A stretch of 64,000 nucleotides of DNA from Flagellimonas taeanensis. GTDB taxonomy: Bacteria > Bacteroidota > Bacteroidia > Flavobacteriales > Flavobacteriaceae. The translations under genes were made by a program, and so were the position numbers. Shown piece after piece: positions 1-8,802 of the stretch. How positions within the stretch are numbered: position 1 is the stretch's first letter; each line of letters opens with the position of its first letter. The notes beneath the pieces are model-generated. The model was not told the origin of the DNA and did not search any database. It saw nothing but the letters and a program-made list of their open reading frames with translations. The stretch lies in NCBI RefSeq assembly GCF_003584105.1, contig NZ_QXFO01000018.1, positions 62,001 to 126,000 on the forward strand, in the 5' to 3' direction.

Positions 1-387
1 CTCTATATCCATTCGAGGTACAACGATGTCAAAGGGCCCTTGGGATCCAAAAAGGATAAGACCTATGGGGAAACATTGGGTTGGGTGGTCACAAACACCC
101 GTTTCACCGAGGATGCCCTCCAATATGGAAAATGTGCGGGCCTGTATCTTTTGAGTTGGGACCATCCCAATGGAAATAGCATAAAGGATAGGATAGATAG
201 ATTGGGGCTCTATCCCATAACCGTTTCCACATTGCTGTCCGAAAAGGAAAAACATTTTCTACTGAGCAGGGACGTGGTGTTGTGCAAACAGCTGGCCCAA
301 GACCACTTTTATTTGGATCATTTGGGGATTTCCAATGGCAGGAAGAGCAGGATCTTGGCAGAGATGGAATCCCTTTGTAAAATTTAG
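1..387 (+). CDS. C-terminal part of an ATP-cone/restriction-endonuclease-like protein (5' truncated by window edge)
   Basis: The reading frame is open from base 1 to the TAG/TAA-terminated end at 387 and has no convincing start inside the window, so this is the last ~128 residues of a longer protein. The pattern YIHSRYND, then GWVVTNTRFTEDALQYGKCAGL, and a SIKDRIDRLGLYP segment matches what I remember of Bacteroidetes proteins that join an N-terminal ATP-cone to an Mrr-like endonuclease fold and a short C-terminal region. Its substrate is unknown to me. The next gene begins 7 bp downstream, so the two are probably co-transcribed. A TTG at 40 could be taken as a start, but the frame continues upstream with the same family-like residues. 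Family assignment is by recall and moderately sure. Confidence 0.65.
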   Translation, partial: LYIHSRYNDVKGPLGSKKDKTYGETLGWVVTNTRFTEDALQYGKCAGLYLLSWDHPNGNSIKDRIDRLGLYPITVSTLLSEKEKHFLLSRDVVLCKQLAQDHFYLDHLGISNGRKSRILAEMESLCKI

Positions 388-394
388 ACGGGGT

Positions 395-1765
395 ATGGAA
401 AAACTTCAAGTACAATTTTTAGGAGGATCGGGAACGGTGACAGGTTCCAAGTTCTATCTGCATTCCGAAGAGATAAAGATATTGGTGGACTGTGGTGTTT
501 TCCAGGGAACAAAGGAACTCAGAAAACAGAATTGGGAACCTTTGCCCATTAAGGTGGATGAGGTGGACTTTGTAGTGTTGACGCATGGTCACCTAGATCA
601 CTGCGGATACCTTCCCCTTTTGGTGAAACAAGGGTTCAGGGGAAATATCATTGGAACAGCTCCGACCTTGGAAATAGCCAAGATCATATTGGAAGATAGT
701 GCCAAGATCCACGAAGAGGAAGCGGAACGCGCCAATGCGGAAGGATATAGCAAGCATGACCCTGCGCTTCCTCTATATACCCAAGAAGATGTGGTACGTA
801 CCTTGAAGTTTTTTAAAAGTATCGAAGAGGGAGAAATCGTCATGCTCTCGCCCCAATGCACGGCTTGTTTCAAATACAATGGACACATCATCGGGTCAAG
901 CTTTATCGAAATCGTCCTTCACGGCAAGGTGTTGGTCTTTTCTGGTGATGTGGGCAGGGAAGCGGACCACTTGCTCCATCTACCAAAGCGACCAAAATGG
1001 GCCGATTATCTTTTTGTGGAGAGCACTTATGGGGACAAAGACCATCCCGACGAGGATGTGGAAGGCATTGTCCAGGACCTAGTGGACCAGACAGTACGGG
1101 AGCGGGGCACCCTGATCATTCCGTCCTTTGCCGTGGAACGTTTACAATCTTTGATGTATTTGCTTTGGAAACTTTACGATAAGAACAAGATTCCCAACAT
1201 TCCCATTTTTGTGGACAGCCCCATGGGAATAAATGTTCTTGAGGTTTTTGAACGATATCCTGATTGGCATAAGCTCGACACACACGAATACCAGAACATG
1301 TGCAACCATGTTACTTTGGTGAGCTCGTATAGGGAGACCTGGGAAACCATTGACGACCCCCGCCCCAAGATCGTCATTGCAGGCAGCGGCATGGTGACCG
1401 GTGGTAGGGTGCTCACCTACATCAAGCAACTAGCGGAAAGGAAATCTACCACCATACTGCTCGTGGGTTTCCAAGCCGAGGAGACCCGGGGAAGAAAATT
1501 GTTGGAAGGGGCCAAAGAGCTGAAGATGTTTGGCAAATACATCCCCATAAAGGCAAGAGTGGCCCACTTGGAGAGCCTCTCCGCACATGCGGGCCAATCC
1601 GAATTGCTCTCTTGGATGGGGGACATCAAAAATGTTCCCGAAAAGGTGTTCTTGGTCCATGGGGAAAAGGAAACCATGGGCATTTACAAGGATAAGATCT
1701 ATGAAAAGTACCGCTGGAACTGCCATATCCCAGAATTGTACGAAACCGTGGAAATACCGATATGA
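395..1765 (+). CDS. MBL-fold / beta-CASP RNA-processing metallo-hydrolase
   Basis: A 456-residue metallo-beta-lactamase-fold protein of the beta-CASP (CPSF73/YsiB-like) type, expected to cleave RNA in the cytoplasm with two zinc ions. The zinc motif HGHLDH lies at residues 64-69. A second metal ligand region (SGDVG) follows near residue 190, the beta-CASP domain covers the middle (FVDSPMGINVLEVFE), and a C-terminal RMMBL segment contains the SAHAG motif. I chose the ATG at 395 because the upstream in-frame codons from 335 overlap the previous gene and encode nothing family-like before MEKLQVQFLGG. The gene ends convergently with upp, and the stop codons are only 8 bp apart inside one hairpin. 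The exact RNA substrate cannot be told from sequence. Confidence 0.88.
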   Translation: MEKLQVQFLGGSGTVTGSKFYLHSEEIKILVDCGVFQGTKELRKQNWEPLPIKVDEVDFVVLTHGHLDHCGYLPLLVKQGFRGNIIGTAPTLEIAKIILEDSAKIHEEEAERANAEGYSKHDPALPLYTQEDVVRTLKFFKSIEEGEIVMLSPQCTACFKYNGHIIGSSFIEIVLHGKVLVFSGDVGREADHLLHLPKRPKWADYLFVESTYGDKDHPDEDVEGIVQDLVDQTVRERGTLIIPSFAVERLQSLMYLLWKLYDKNKIPNIPIFVDSPMGINVLEVFERYPDWHKLDTHEYQNMCNHVTLVSSYRETWETIDDPRPKIVIAGSGMVTGGRVLTYIKQLAERKSTTILLVGFQAEETRGRKLLEGAKELKMFGKYIPIKARVAHLESLSAHAGQSELLSWMGDIKNVPEKVFLVHGEKETMGIYKDKIYEKYRWNCHIPELYETVEIPI

Positions 1766-1782
1766 CCTTTGGTCATAGTTTT
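1761..1782. terminator. Compact bidirectional terminator between convergent genes
   Basis: A perfect 7-bp stem (TATGACC / GGTCATA) with a TTT loop is followed by GTTTT on the plus strand. Both the TGA of the metallo-hydrolase (1763-1765) and the TGA of upp (1773-1775, minus strand) lie inside the stem, so the two genes share the structure. The U tract is short, so efficiency is uncertain. Confidence 0.55.
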
Positions 1783-2426
1783 ACCCCGTAGCTGAGGTCA
1801 CCGGCATCACCTAGACCAGGCACGATGTATCCCCTGCTCGAAAGCTTTTCATCCACGGCGGCGATCCACAGTTGGGTGTCCTTGGGAAAGATCTCTTCCA
1901 TTTTGGCCACTCCTGTTTGTGAACCGATTACCGAGATGATATGGATCTGTTTCGGGGTTCCATGGTCCTTCAAAACGTTCAGTACATTTTCCAAGGTCTT
2001 TCCCGTGGCCAGCATGGGGTCGGTCAAGATCAGGACCTTGCCTTCCAACGAAGGAGAGGCAAAATAGTTCACGACCACCTCAAAATCGTCATCATCATTG
2101 GGATGGTGCCTGTATGCCGATATGAAAGCGTTCTCCGCTGCATCAAAATAATTCAAAATACCATGGTGAAGTGGTAATCCTGCCCTAAGCACGGAGCAGA
2201 TCACCAAATGGTCGGTACAGAGAAAGGTCTTTTTTATGCCCAAAGGAGTGGTTACCTCCGCATTATGGTAATCCAATGTTTGGCTCACCTCATAGGCCAT
2301 GATCTCGCCAATGCGTTCAATGTTCCTTCGGAAACGCATGGCATCTTTCTGGATGTCCACATCCCGTAGTTCGGAAATGAAGGTGTTCAATATCGAGTTC
2401 CTTTGGTCAAATTGGTGGATGATCAT
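1773..2426 (-). CDS. upp: Uracil phosphoribosyltransferase
   Basis: A 217-residue enzyme that converts uracil and PRPP to UMP in pyrimidine salvage. Diagnostic segments are RAGLP (81-85), the PRPP-binding loop DPMLATGK (136-143) and the C-terminal uracil-binding GLGDAGDLSYG stretch. Length fits the family. Most UPRTases read DPMLATGGS in the loop; this one reads DPMLATGKT, a form I believe is usual in Bacteroidetes. It runs on the minus strand, converging with the metallo-hydrolase gene, and it faces the cbpA promoter region at its 5' side. Confidence 0.93.
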   Translation of the reverse strand: MIIHQFDQRNSILNTFISELRDVDIQKDAMRFRRNIERIGEIMAYEVSQTLDYHNAEVTTPLGIKKTFLCTDHLVICSVLRAGLPLHHGILNYFDAAENAFISAYRHHPNDDDDFEVVVNYFASPSLEGKVLILTDPMLATGKTLENVLNVLKDHGTPKQIHIISVIGSQTGVAKMEEIFPKDTQLWIAAVDEKLSSRGYIVPGLGDAGDLSYGVKL

Positions 2427-2525
2427 TGAATGGTGGTATTTGTTGCTGCTTGTTCCTCTATCCTAAAAAGAAACAGAAAGCTACAAGGTACTGCTTTTTG
2501 TCATGACCCATACTGATAAACATCA

Positions 2526-2557
2526 TTGTGCACTTTACCTAACTTTTACTTAATTTG
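2526..2557 (+). promoter_or_regulatory. Putative Bacteroidetes-type promoter for cbpA-cbpM
   Basis: TTGTG at 2526 and TTAATTTG at 2550-2557 resemble the -33 (TTTG) and -7 (TAnnTTTG) boxes of Bacteroidetes sigma-ABfr, with 21-bp spacing between their starts. The -7 box has one mismatch. The site lies 62 bp upstream of the cbpA ATG. No experimental support; pattern only. Confidence 0.35.
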
Positions 2558-2619
2558 AAGCAAAATGTCGATGGATTCTGGAGTAAGGAATACCTAACCG
2601 TTGATGACTGGATTTACCA

Positions 2620-3531
2620 ATGGAATATATAGATTATTATAAGGTGTTGGGGGTGGACAAAGGAGCCACCGCCGAAGAGATCAAAAAACAGTACAGAAAG
2701 CTTGCCCGCAAGTACCACCCCGACCTCAATCCCAATGATAGTGAGGCAGAACTGAACTTCAAAAGGATAAATGAGGCCCATGAAGTGCTCTCCGATCCGG
2801 ACAAAAGAAAGAAATATGATGAATATGGGAAGGATTGGCAGCATGCAGAGGAGTTTGAGAAGGCCAAACGTTCCCGTGGACAAAGCAACCAAGGGAACTA
2901 TTCTGGGTACACCTATTCCAGTGGAGGAGATACTTCCGAAGATTTTTCCGATTTTTTTGAGTCCATGTTCGGGGGCAGCGGCTCGGGATTTCGTTCCCAT
3001 AGACAAAAAGTACGCTTTCGGGGACAGGATTATCAGGCCAAGCTGGAATTATCGTTGATGGATGTGTACACCGCCCAAAAGCAGACCCTGACCGTGAACG
3101 GAAAAAATATCCGTCTGTCGATACCTGCAGGGGTGGAGGATGGGCAGACCATCAAGATAAAGGGACATGGTGGACCGGGAATAGAGGGCGGCCCTTCGGG
3201 AGATCTCTACATCACCTTTTCCATTGTCAATAACACAGATTTTAAAAGGGATGGTGCCGATTTGTACAAAACCGTGCAGATCCCACTTGTAAAAGCAGTG
3301 TTGGGAGGCGAGATCCTTGTGGAGACCCTCACTGGAAAGGTAAAGCTGAAGGTTGCCTCGGGAACGGACAACGGCACCAAGGTCAAACTCAAAGGAAAGG
3401 GGTTCCCGAAATATCGAAAGGATGGGCAGTTCGGAGATCTCATATTGACTTATTCCGTTGCCATTCCAAAAAAATTGACCCAAGAGCAACGAGCACTTTT
3501 TGAAGCATTGGAAAACACCAAACTGGAATAA
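2620..3531 (+). CDS. cbpA: CbpA-type DnaJ co-chaperone (class B/II J-domain protein)
   Basis: A 303-residue J-domain protein. The N-terminal J domain (1-70) carries the HPD motif at 33-35 needed to stimulate DnaK ATPase. A Gly/Ser/Phe-rich linker (about 85-120) follows, then two C-terminal beta-barrel substrate-binding domains (about 125-300). The four-cysteine-pair zinc finger of true DnaJ is missing, which places it with CbpA/DnaJ2. The next gene encodes a CbpM-like modulator 4 bp downstream, the same arrangement as E. coli cbpAM, which strongly supports the assignment. Confidence 0.9.
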   Translation: MEYIDYYKVLGVDKGATAEEIKKQYRKLARKYHPDLNPNDSEAELNFKRINEAHEVLSDPDKRKKYDEYGKDWQHAEEFEKAKRSRGQSNQGNYSGYTYSSGGDTSEDFSDFFESMFGGSGSGFRSHRQKVRFRGQDYQAKLELSLMDVYTAQKQTLTVNGKNIRLSIPAGVEDGQTIKIKGHGGPGIEGGPSGDLYITFSIVNNTDFKRDGADLYKTVQIPLVKAVLGGEILVETLTGKVKLKVASGTDNGTKVKLKGKGFPKYRKDGQFGDLILTYSVAIPKKLTQEQRALFEALENTKLE

Positions 3532-3535
3532 GAAC

Positions 3536-3826
3536 ATGGAAAAAGAGAGCTACATTTCATTAAAGACCTTTTGCAAAAGATATGGAATACAGGAGTCCTT
3601 TGTCCATTCCATGTACGAGTTTGAACTTGTCCATATGGACCATGGACAGGATGGCGCACAGCTTCCCCTTGAAGAATTGCCCCTTCTGGAAAAAATGGTC
3701 CGTTTGCACCATGAACTGGACATCAACCCCGAGGGCATTCAGGCCATCCACCATCTATTGCAACAGGTCGAAGACCTTCAAAAAGAAGTGGTATCGTTAC
3801 GAAGGAAGCTGGACAGGTTGGAATGA
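3536..3826 (+). CDS. cbpM: CbpM-like chaperone modulator
   Basis: A 96-residue MerR-like small protein starting 4 bp after cbpA. In E. coli CbpM binds the J domain of CbpA and blocks its action on DnaK. The sequence has an N-terminal winged-helix-like part (YISLKTFCKRYGIQ, then an acidic core) and a C-terminal leucine-rich coiled coil (about 70-96). I chose ATG 3536 rather than upstream in-frame codons that run inside cbpA. Context is the main support, since sequence similarity in this family is low. Confidence 0.78.
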   Translation: MEKESYISLKTFCKRYGIQESFVHSMYEFELVHMDHGQDGAQLPLEELPLLEKMVRLHHELDINPEGIQAIHHLLQQVEDLQKEVVSLRRKLDRLE

Positions 3827-3856
3827 TAGGACAGGGCCTTGGTCATTCCCTATTTG

Positions 3857-4264
3857 TCAGTCATTGAACAAAAGTTCAAGACGTCCCAAGAGCACCAGTT
3901 CGGCCTTGTTGTTTCCTGAAAAGGAAGAGGCTATGGCCCTTGAAGTGGACATGGCCAGACTTTTTATCTTGGGGGAGAAGAGTACCTTGTGATCGGTATA
4001 GAACTCCTCGAACTCTTCATAGATCTCTTCTTCATCTTTTTCATATTCCAAGAGCCAATCAAAAACGGTCGCAATCTGGAAAGCGGCATCCGTTCCAAAT
4101 TCATCTTCCACATCGTCCACGTCCAACCAATGGTCACGGACCACCTCGTTCAGTTTTTCCAGTTCTTTCATATGTACGCTATGGTCTGCCATGGCCACGG
4201 CATAGAAGAGTTTCCCCAGATTTTGGTAAAACTCGTTTCCCAGTTTTTCTTTGGAATCCAACAT
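3857..4264 (-). CDS. TerB-like hypothetical protein
   Basis: A 135-residue, highly acidic, helical cytoplasmic protein. The start MLDSKEKLGNEFYQNLGKLFYAVAMADHSVHMKE resembles the TerB/DjlA N-terminal fold, where a conserved 'A-D-G/H' turn between helices binds metal. The middle is very rich in Asp and Glu. It is transcribed opposite to both neighbours and has a 49-bp gap to the divergent kinase gene. I do not know a function; the TerB link is a fold-level impression. Confidence 0.6.
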   Translation of the reverse strand: MLDSKEKLGNEFYQNLGKLFYAVAMADHSVHMKELEKLNEVVRDHWLDVDDVEDEFGTDAAFQIATVFDWLLEYEKDEEEIYEEFEEFYTDHKVLFSPKIKSLAMSTSRAIASSFSGNNKAELVLLGRLELLFND

Positions 4265-4313
4265 TATTTATTTTTTTTGAGGATAAATATAGTCATCGAT
4301 ACTGTTTTAATCC

Positions 4314-5873
4314 ATGACTAAAATCAGTATTTTAGTTGCTGTTGTGGAATTATTCGAAGAAAGCGTAGTACTGGAGATGTTATCGGAGGTCGTCTCCGAG
4401 GGAATACTCATTGTGAACGATGAGCAGAAGATTGTGGGCACCAATTCCGCCGCCAATCAACTGTTTGGCTATACAAAGGAAGAATTGGTAGGGCAGCCCT
4501 TGGAAATCTTGATCCCCAAACGGATAAGGAAAGGGCACCACGGTGATGTGGCAAAGTTTGTGAGTACGGGAAAGGCCAGACCGATGGGCCCAGGTCTAGA
4601 TCTTTTGGGGTTGCGAAAGGATGGTGAAGAGTTTCCATTGGAAATAAGCCTCAATCCGTTCAGGTTGTTGAAAAAGACCTATGTGATGGCACTGATCGTG
4701 GATATCACGGAACGGAAAAAGGCGGAGCAGACCATAGATTATTGGTTCAAGATCTTTGAGGAATCCCTCAATGAGATCTACGTGTTCGATGCCGAATCCT
4801 ATATCTTTATCAATGTGAACCGAGGGGCACAGTTGAACTTGGGATACACCCTCAAGGAACTGAACCAAATGTCGGTCCTTGATATAAAGCCCAAATTCAC
4901 CAAAGAAATCTTTAAGCGCCTTTTATCTCCCTTATTTCAAGGGAAAAGGGAAAAGGTGATTTTTGAAACGGTACACAAACGAAAGGACGGTACCATTTAC
5001 CCCGTTGAGGTCCACCTACAATTATCGTCCATCGAGAAAAGACAAGTTTGTGTGGCCATAGTGTTGGACATCACCGAGAGAAAGAACTATACCCACGAAC
5101 TGGAGAAGAAAGTAGAGGAGCGTACGGAACAGCTCAGGGAAGCGTTGAAGGCTGAAAAGAAACTCAATGAGTTGAAAACCAAATTCTTGTCATTGGTTTC
5201 CCATGAGTTCAAGACACCGCTCACCAGCATTCTGACCTCCACATCGCTCCTGTCCAAATACACGGAAACCAAACAACAAGAGAAACGGGACAAGCACATC
5301 GGGACCATCAAATCCAAAGTAAAGTACTTGGACAATATCCTCACAGATTTCCTTTCCATTGAACGGTTGGATTCCGGGAAAGTAAACTATAACATGACCA
5401 CCTTTCCCCTCAGCAAATTGGTCAATGAGGTGATTTATGATTCCAATACCCTTCTGAAGGAGGGCCAACGTATCCGGTATCCGGAAAACATCGATGGCAT
5501 CAATGTGGATTTTGATGAAAAGATCATGACCTTGGCACTCTCCAATTTGGTGCACAATGCCATTAAATATTCCCCCGAAAGGACCGAAATAGAGTTGCGG
5601 GTGTCGAATGGGGAAGATTGGCTGTACATCGATATCGTGGACAAAGGTTTTGGGATTCCGCCCGAAGACCAGCCTTTTGTTTTTGACAGGTATTTCAGGG
5701 CCAGCAACGTTTTGACCATACAGGGAACGGGAATAGGGTTGAACATTGTTCAACAACACATACATAACCTTGGTGCCAACCTTACTTTTGAGAGCAAACA
5801 GGGGCAAGGTTCCATATTCAGATTGCACATACCCATAAAAAGCATGGAAAATGACAAAGATATTACTGGTTGA
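4314..5873 (+). CDS. PAS-PAS sensor histidine kinase
   Basis: A 519-residue soluble two-component kinase without membrane segments. PAS domain 1 covers about 22-135 and ends in DITERKKAE. PAS domain 2 covers about 140-258 and ends in DITERK. A coiled coil (258-290) leads to the HisKA box SHEFKTP with the phosphorylated His near residue 297. The HATPase domain (about 395-510) has N, G1 and G2 boxes (NLVHNAIKYS, DKGFGIP, GTGIGL). The gene overlaps the following response regulator by 23 bp, so they form one unit. An internal ATG at residue 23 (4380) is an alternative start. The cytosolic PAS domains suggest sensing of redox, gas or metabolic state (inference). Confidence 0.9.
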   Translation: MTKISILVAVVELFEESVVLEMLSEVVSEGILIVNDEQKIVGTNSAANQLFGYTKEELVGQPLEILIPKRIRKGHHGDVAKFVSTGKARPMGPGLDLLGLRKDGEEFPLEISLNPFRLLKKTYVMALIVDITERKKAEQTIDYWFKIFEESLNEIYVFDAESYIFINVNRGAQLNLGYTLKELNQMSVLDIKPKFTKEIFKRLLSPLFQGKREKVIFETVHKRKDGTIYPVEVHLQLSSIEKRQVCVAIVLDITERKNYTHELEKKVEERTEQLREALKAEKKLNELKTKFLSLVSHEFKTPLTSILTSTSLLSKYTETKQQEKRDKHIGTIKSKVKYLDNILTDFLSIERLDSGKVNYNMTTFPLSKLVNEVIYDSNTLLKEGQRIRYPENIDGINVDFDEKIMTLALSNLVHNAIKYSPERTEIELRVSNGEDWLYIDIVDKGFGIPPEDQPFVFDRYFRASNVLTIQGTGIGLNIVQQHIHNLGANLTFESKQGQGSIFRLHIPIKSMENDKDITG

Positions 5874-6900
5874 GGACGACACTTCATTGCGTGAAAACGT
5901 AGAAGAGTTATTGGAGTTGTCCGGTTTTGAAGTTTTTACGGCTTCCAATGGAAAAATAGCGGTGGAAATGGCCAGAAAGGAACATCCGGACCTAGTGCTC
6001 TGCGACATCATGATGCCCGAAATGGACGGGTATGAGGTTCTTGAACACCTGTCATCGGATGAATCCACCAAACACATTCCTTTCATCTTTGTATCGGCCA
6101 AGACCGAGCGGCACGAGATCAGGAAGGGCATGAACCTGGGCGCGGACGATTACCTGACCAAACCTTTTGAGGAACATGAACTCTTGGGGGCCATCCAAAC
6201 CAGGTTGGAAAAAGCAAAGCAGTTCGGGGATGTACTCTTAGGGCTTCCCGGGCAAAAAAAAAAGCAAAATGACATCAGGTCGTTGAACGAGCTCAAGAAT
6301 TTTTTTGATGATAATGGACAATCGTTTTCCTATAAAAAAGACGAGACCATTTATAGCATTGGCGATCATTCCAACATGGTCCACCTTATTTTGGGGGGAG
6401 TGGTCAAGTGTTGCGGTCTGGATGAAGAAGGCAAGGAACTGATTACATCCATTCATTGTGAGGATGATTTTCTGGGGTTCACTTCCCTGACCGAAAACCT
6501 TCCCCACCAAGACTATGCCGTTGCCATGGAAGATGTGGAACTGGCGGGCATCTCAAAGGAACGGGTCAAGGCCATTTTGGAAGACAACAAGAGCGTTTCC
6601 TTGGAATTGATGGATGTCATTGCCGATAACTTGGCCAACATCAAGCGGCAATTGCTGCAAATGGCCTATAGCTCCGTTCGAAAAAAGACGGCCCAGACCT
6701 TGTTGATGTATTCCAATACGATGAACAGGGGAAAGGAAGCGCCTCTAAAAGTAACCCGTAGCGATTTGGCCGGTGTGGCGGGTATTGCCACGGAGAGCCT
6801 TATCAGGACGTTGTCCGACTTCAGGAGCGAAGGTTTGATAGCCATAGAGAACAGAAATATCAAAGTATTGGATAAGAAGGCACTGGAACACGTTCATTAG
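5851..6900 (+). CDS. Receiver - cNMP-binding - Crp HTH fusion response regulator
   Basis: A 349-residue regulator fusing a CheY-like receiver (1-120; phosphoacceptor Asp52 in CDIMMPEMDG, Lys in the LTKPF motif) to a Crp/Fnr cyclic-nucleotide-binding-like domain (about 150-265) and a Crp-type helix-turn-helix (about 270-345; VTRSDLAGVAGIATESLIRTLSDF). There is no Fnr-type cysteine cluster near the Crp N-terminus. It overlaps the kinase gene, which is most likely its partner. Three uspA genes follow, the first preceded by a TGAT-N4-ATCA site, so it probably activates them on phosphorylation (inference). Confidence 0.9.
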   Translation: MTKILLVEDDTSLRENVEELLELSGFEVFTASNGKIAVEMARKEHPDLVLCDIMMPEMDGYEVLEHLSSDESTKHIPFIFVSAKTERHEIRKGMNLGADDYLTKPFEEHELLGAIQTRLEKAKQFGDVLLGLPGQKKKQNDIRSLNELKNFFDDNGQSFSYKKDETIYSIGDHSNMVHLILGGVVKCCGLDEEGKELITSIHCEDDFLGFTSLTENLPHQDYAVAMEDVELAGISKERVKAILEDNKSVSLELMDVIADNLANIKRQLLQMAYSSVRKKTAQTLLMYSNTMNRGKEAPLKVTRSDLAGVAGIATESLIRTLSDFRSEGLIAIENRNIKVLDKKALEHVH

Positions 6901-6926
6901 ACACTTTGTCGCCATAATCCATCGAG

Positions 6927-6969
6927 ATGATATTTATCATTCCACATCATCCATAGAATGATAAACTTG
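6927..6969 (+). promoter_or_regulatory. FNR/CRP-like operator plus -7 box upstream of uspA1
   Basis: ATGATATTTATCAT at 6927-6940 is a perfect inverted repeat that contains TGAT-N4-ATCA, the core of FNR-type sites. A TAnnTTTG-like -7 box with one mismatch (TAAACTTG) follows at 6962-6969. If transcription starts about 6 bp after it, the operator centre is near -41.5, the class II activator position. Binding by the preceding Crp-fusion regulator is inferred. Confidence 0.5.
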
Positions 6970-6989
6970 CCCCCATCATTTTATGGCAG

Positions 6990-7826
6990 ATGAAGAATAT
7001 CTTGGTACCGACTGATTTTTCGGAAAACTCCAAGAACGCCCTAAAGTATGCGCAAATGCTGTTTGGGCTTTTGGAGTGCAATTTTTATGTATTGTATGTT
7101 GGAACACTTTTGGACGTAAAAGCCGATACTGAGGCCTTAGTGGATATTGGTGATGGACCTACAGGAAGCACCAAACAACAATTGCAGGAACTGTTGGATG
7201 AAAGCAGAAAACACAGTACCAATGCGGATCACTCATTCTATGCCCTTCACGAATATGGTTTTTTCATACCTGCCATCAAAAGGCATTTGGAGGAAAAAGA
7301 GATAGATCTTATCGTAATGGGGACCAAAGGAGTGTCCGGTCTTAAGGAAAAAGTTGTGGGCAGCACTGCCGGGGATGTGATCATCAAGGTCCAATGCAAT
7401 ACTTTATTGGTCCCGAGCGAGGTCGAATATACCAAGCCCATGGAGATTGCCTTTCCAACGGATTTCAACATATTTTATTCCCATGGGATGTTGAGGTCCA
7501 TGTCCGAGATGATGTATTTGGGAAAAGGCAATTTCCGCATCATGAACGCCAAAAAGGAAGGGGTAGAGCTGAATATGGAGCAGAAGGGCAACAAGGAATT
7601 TTTGTTGGATTATATGGAAGAGACCTTTCCGGACAGGTACAGTTTCCATTCCCTGACGAACAAAAGCGCAAAGCTGGCCATACAATGTTTTGTGGAGAGC
7701 CGAAACATAGACATGATGGTCATGGTAGCCAAGAACCTGAACTTTATCCAGCAGATTCTTTTTGATTCCCTGACGGAGAAGATCAGTTTCCACACCAAAA
7801 TACCATTTTATGTAATCCATGAGTGA
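6990..7826 (+). CDS. Universal stress protein (tandem UspA domains), copy 1
   Basis: A 278-residue protein with an N-terminal UspA domain (1-140, starting MKNILVPTDFSENSKNALKYA) and a degenerate second UspA-like domain (about 145-278). The first domain keeps the ATP-binding pattern G-2X-G-9X-G-S (GTKGVSG...VVGS, around 111-125); the second lacks it. UspA proteins act in the cytoplasm in stress and anaerobic survival. It is the first of three tandem paralogues and carries an FNR-like site in its leader, suggesting control by the upstream two-component system. Confidence 0.9.
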   Translation: MKNILVPTDFSENSKNALKYAQMLFGLLECNFYVLYVGTLLDVKADTEALVDIGDGPTGSTKQQLQELLDESRKHSTNADHSFYALHEYGFFIPAIKRHLEEKEIDLIVMGTKGVSGLKEKVVGSTAGDVIIKVQCNTLLVPSEVEYTKPMEIAFPTDFNIFYSHGMLRSMSEMMYLGKGNFRIMNAKKEGVELNMEQKGNKEFLLDYMEETFPDRYSFHSLTNKSAKLAIQCFVESRNIDMMVMVAKNLNFIQQILFDSLTEKISFHTKIPFYVIHE

Positions 7827-7866
7827 AACCCTTTGAAAGGGGGAAACATCTAAAAAAGAACACCTT

Positions 7867-8709
7867 ATGAAGAAGATAGTATTGCCTACCGATTTTTCCG
7901 AAAATGCACTCCATGCAATCGAGTATGCCCTTCGCCTGTGTGAAAATGTAACCTGTGTGTTCTACTTGCTGCATACCTACACGCCCCCGATTTACCGGAT
8001 AGACTATACATTGGGCAGTCCAGGCCAGATGGGCCTTCCTGACGACCATAAATATAGTGCGGAGTCCTCGTTGGAAAAACTCATCGGGCAGATTCGGAAA
8101 AAGTTCGATAACCCCAAGCACACCTTTGTTTCCCATGCCTCTTTCAACACTTTGGTGGATGAAATGGAGGATGTAGTCCAAAAAGAAAACATAGACTTTG
8201 TTGTCATGGGTACCCAAGGTGCGACGGGGGCCAAGGAAATCCTGTTTGGTTCCAACACGGTACACGTGATGAGAAATATGGAAGTGCCTGTTCTGGCCAT
8301 CCCTTCCAACTTTGGTTTTCAATTACCCAGACATCTTTTGTTCCCCACGGATTTCGAAGTGGACTATGGCCGGACCGATCTGGATTTTTTGATGTGGATA
8401 TCAAAACTATGGCATTCCAAGATCCATGTTCTGCATGTCTCATCCCCTGATGGATTGACCTTGGAACAAGAGAACAACAAGGCCAAGTTGGAAGGGTTGA
8501 TGTTGGAGCACAACCATGAAAGCCACGACCTTCCCGATCAAGAACTTGTCTCGGCCATCAATTCTTTTCAGGAGACTATGCACATAAGCATGTTGGCCAT
8601 GGTCAAGAACAAGCACACCTTCTTTGAACGTCTTTTTGTGGAACCGGTGATAAAGAACATTGGGTTGCACAGCAAGATTCCCTTTTTGGTGCTGCCGTAT
8701 CGGTTTTAA
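7867..8709 (+). CDS. Universal stress protein, copy 2
   Basis: A 280-residue tandem-domain UspA protein. The N-terminal domain has the LPTDFSENALHAIEYAL start and the G-2X-G-9X-G-S nucleotide motif near 115-130 (GTQGATG...LFGS). The second half begins again with a LFPTDFEVDYG repeat of the domain start but lacks the nucleotide motif. It lies 40 bp after copy 1 and shares clear similarity with both neighbours, so the trio arose by duplication. Confidence 0.9.
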   Translation: MKKIVLPTDFSENALHAIEYALRLCENVTCVFYLLHTYTPPIYRIDYTLGSPGQMGLPDDHKYSAESSLEKLIGQIRKKFDNPKHTFVSHASFNTLVDEMEDVVQKENIDFVVMGTQGATGAKEILFGSNTVHVMRNMEVPVLAIPSNFGFQLPRHLLFPTDFEVDYGRTDLDFLMWISKLWHSKIHVLHVSSPDGLTLEQENNKAKLEGLMLEHNHESHDLPDQELVSAINSFQETMHISMLAMVKNKHTFFERLFVEPVIKNIGLHSKIPFLVLPYRF

Positions 8710-8802
8710 AGCCTGATTTTCTGTTTCTGGGCAGACGAAGCTGACCAAAATCATGGCACAGCATTTTGAAGTGAGATAATTTTAACAAAAATAAGTGCCA
8801 TC

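Noticed and set aside
40..387. A complete 115-residue gene starting at TTG 40
   Set aside because: The frame is open to base 1 with family-like residues upstream, so it is the end of a longer gene cut by the window.
1..387. A restriction-modification system at the left edge
   Set aside because: No methyltransferase or specificity gene is adjacent; ATP-cone/endonuclease-like proteins of this type occur alone.
5190..6131. Long open frame on the minus strand across the kinase and regulator genes
   Set aside because: It is the shadow of two clear family members on the plus strand and has no domain of its own. The same applies to long antisense frames at 15032-15865, 20829-21500 and 29041-29526.
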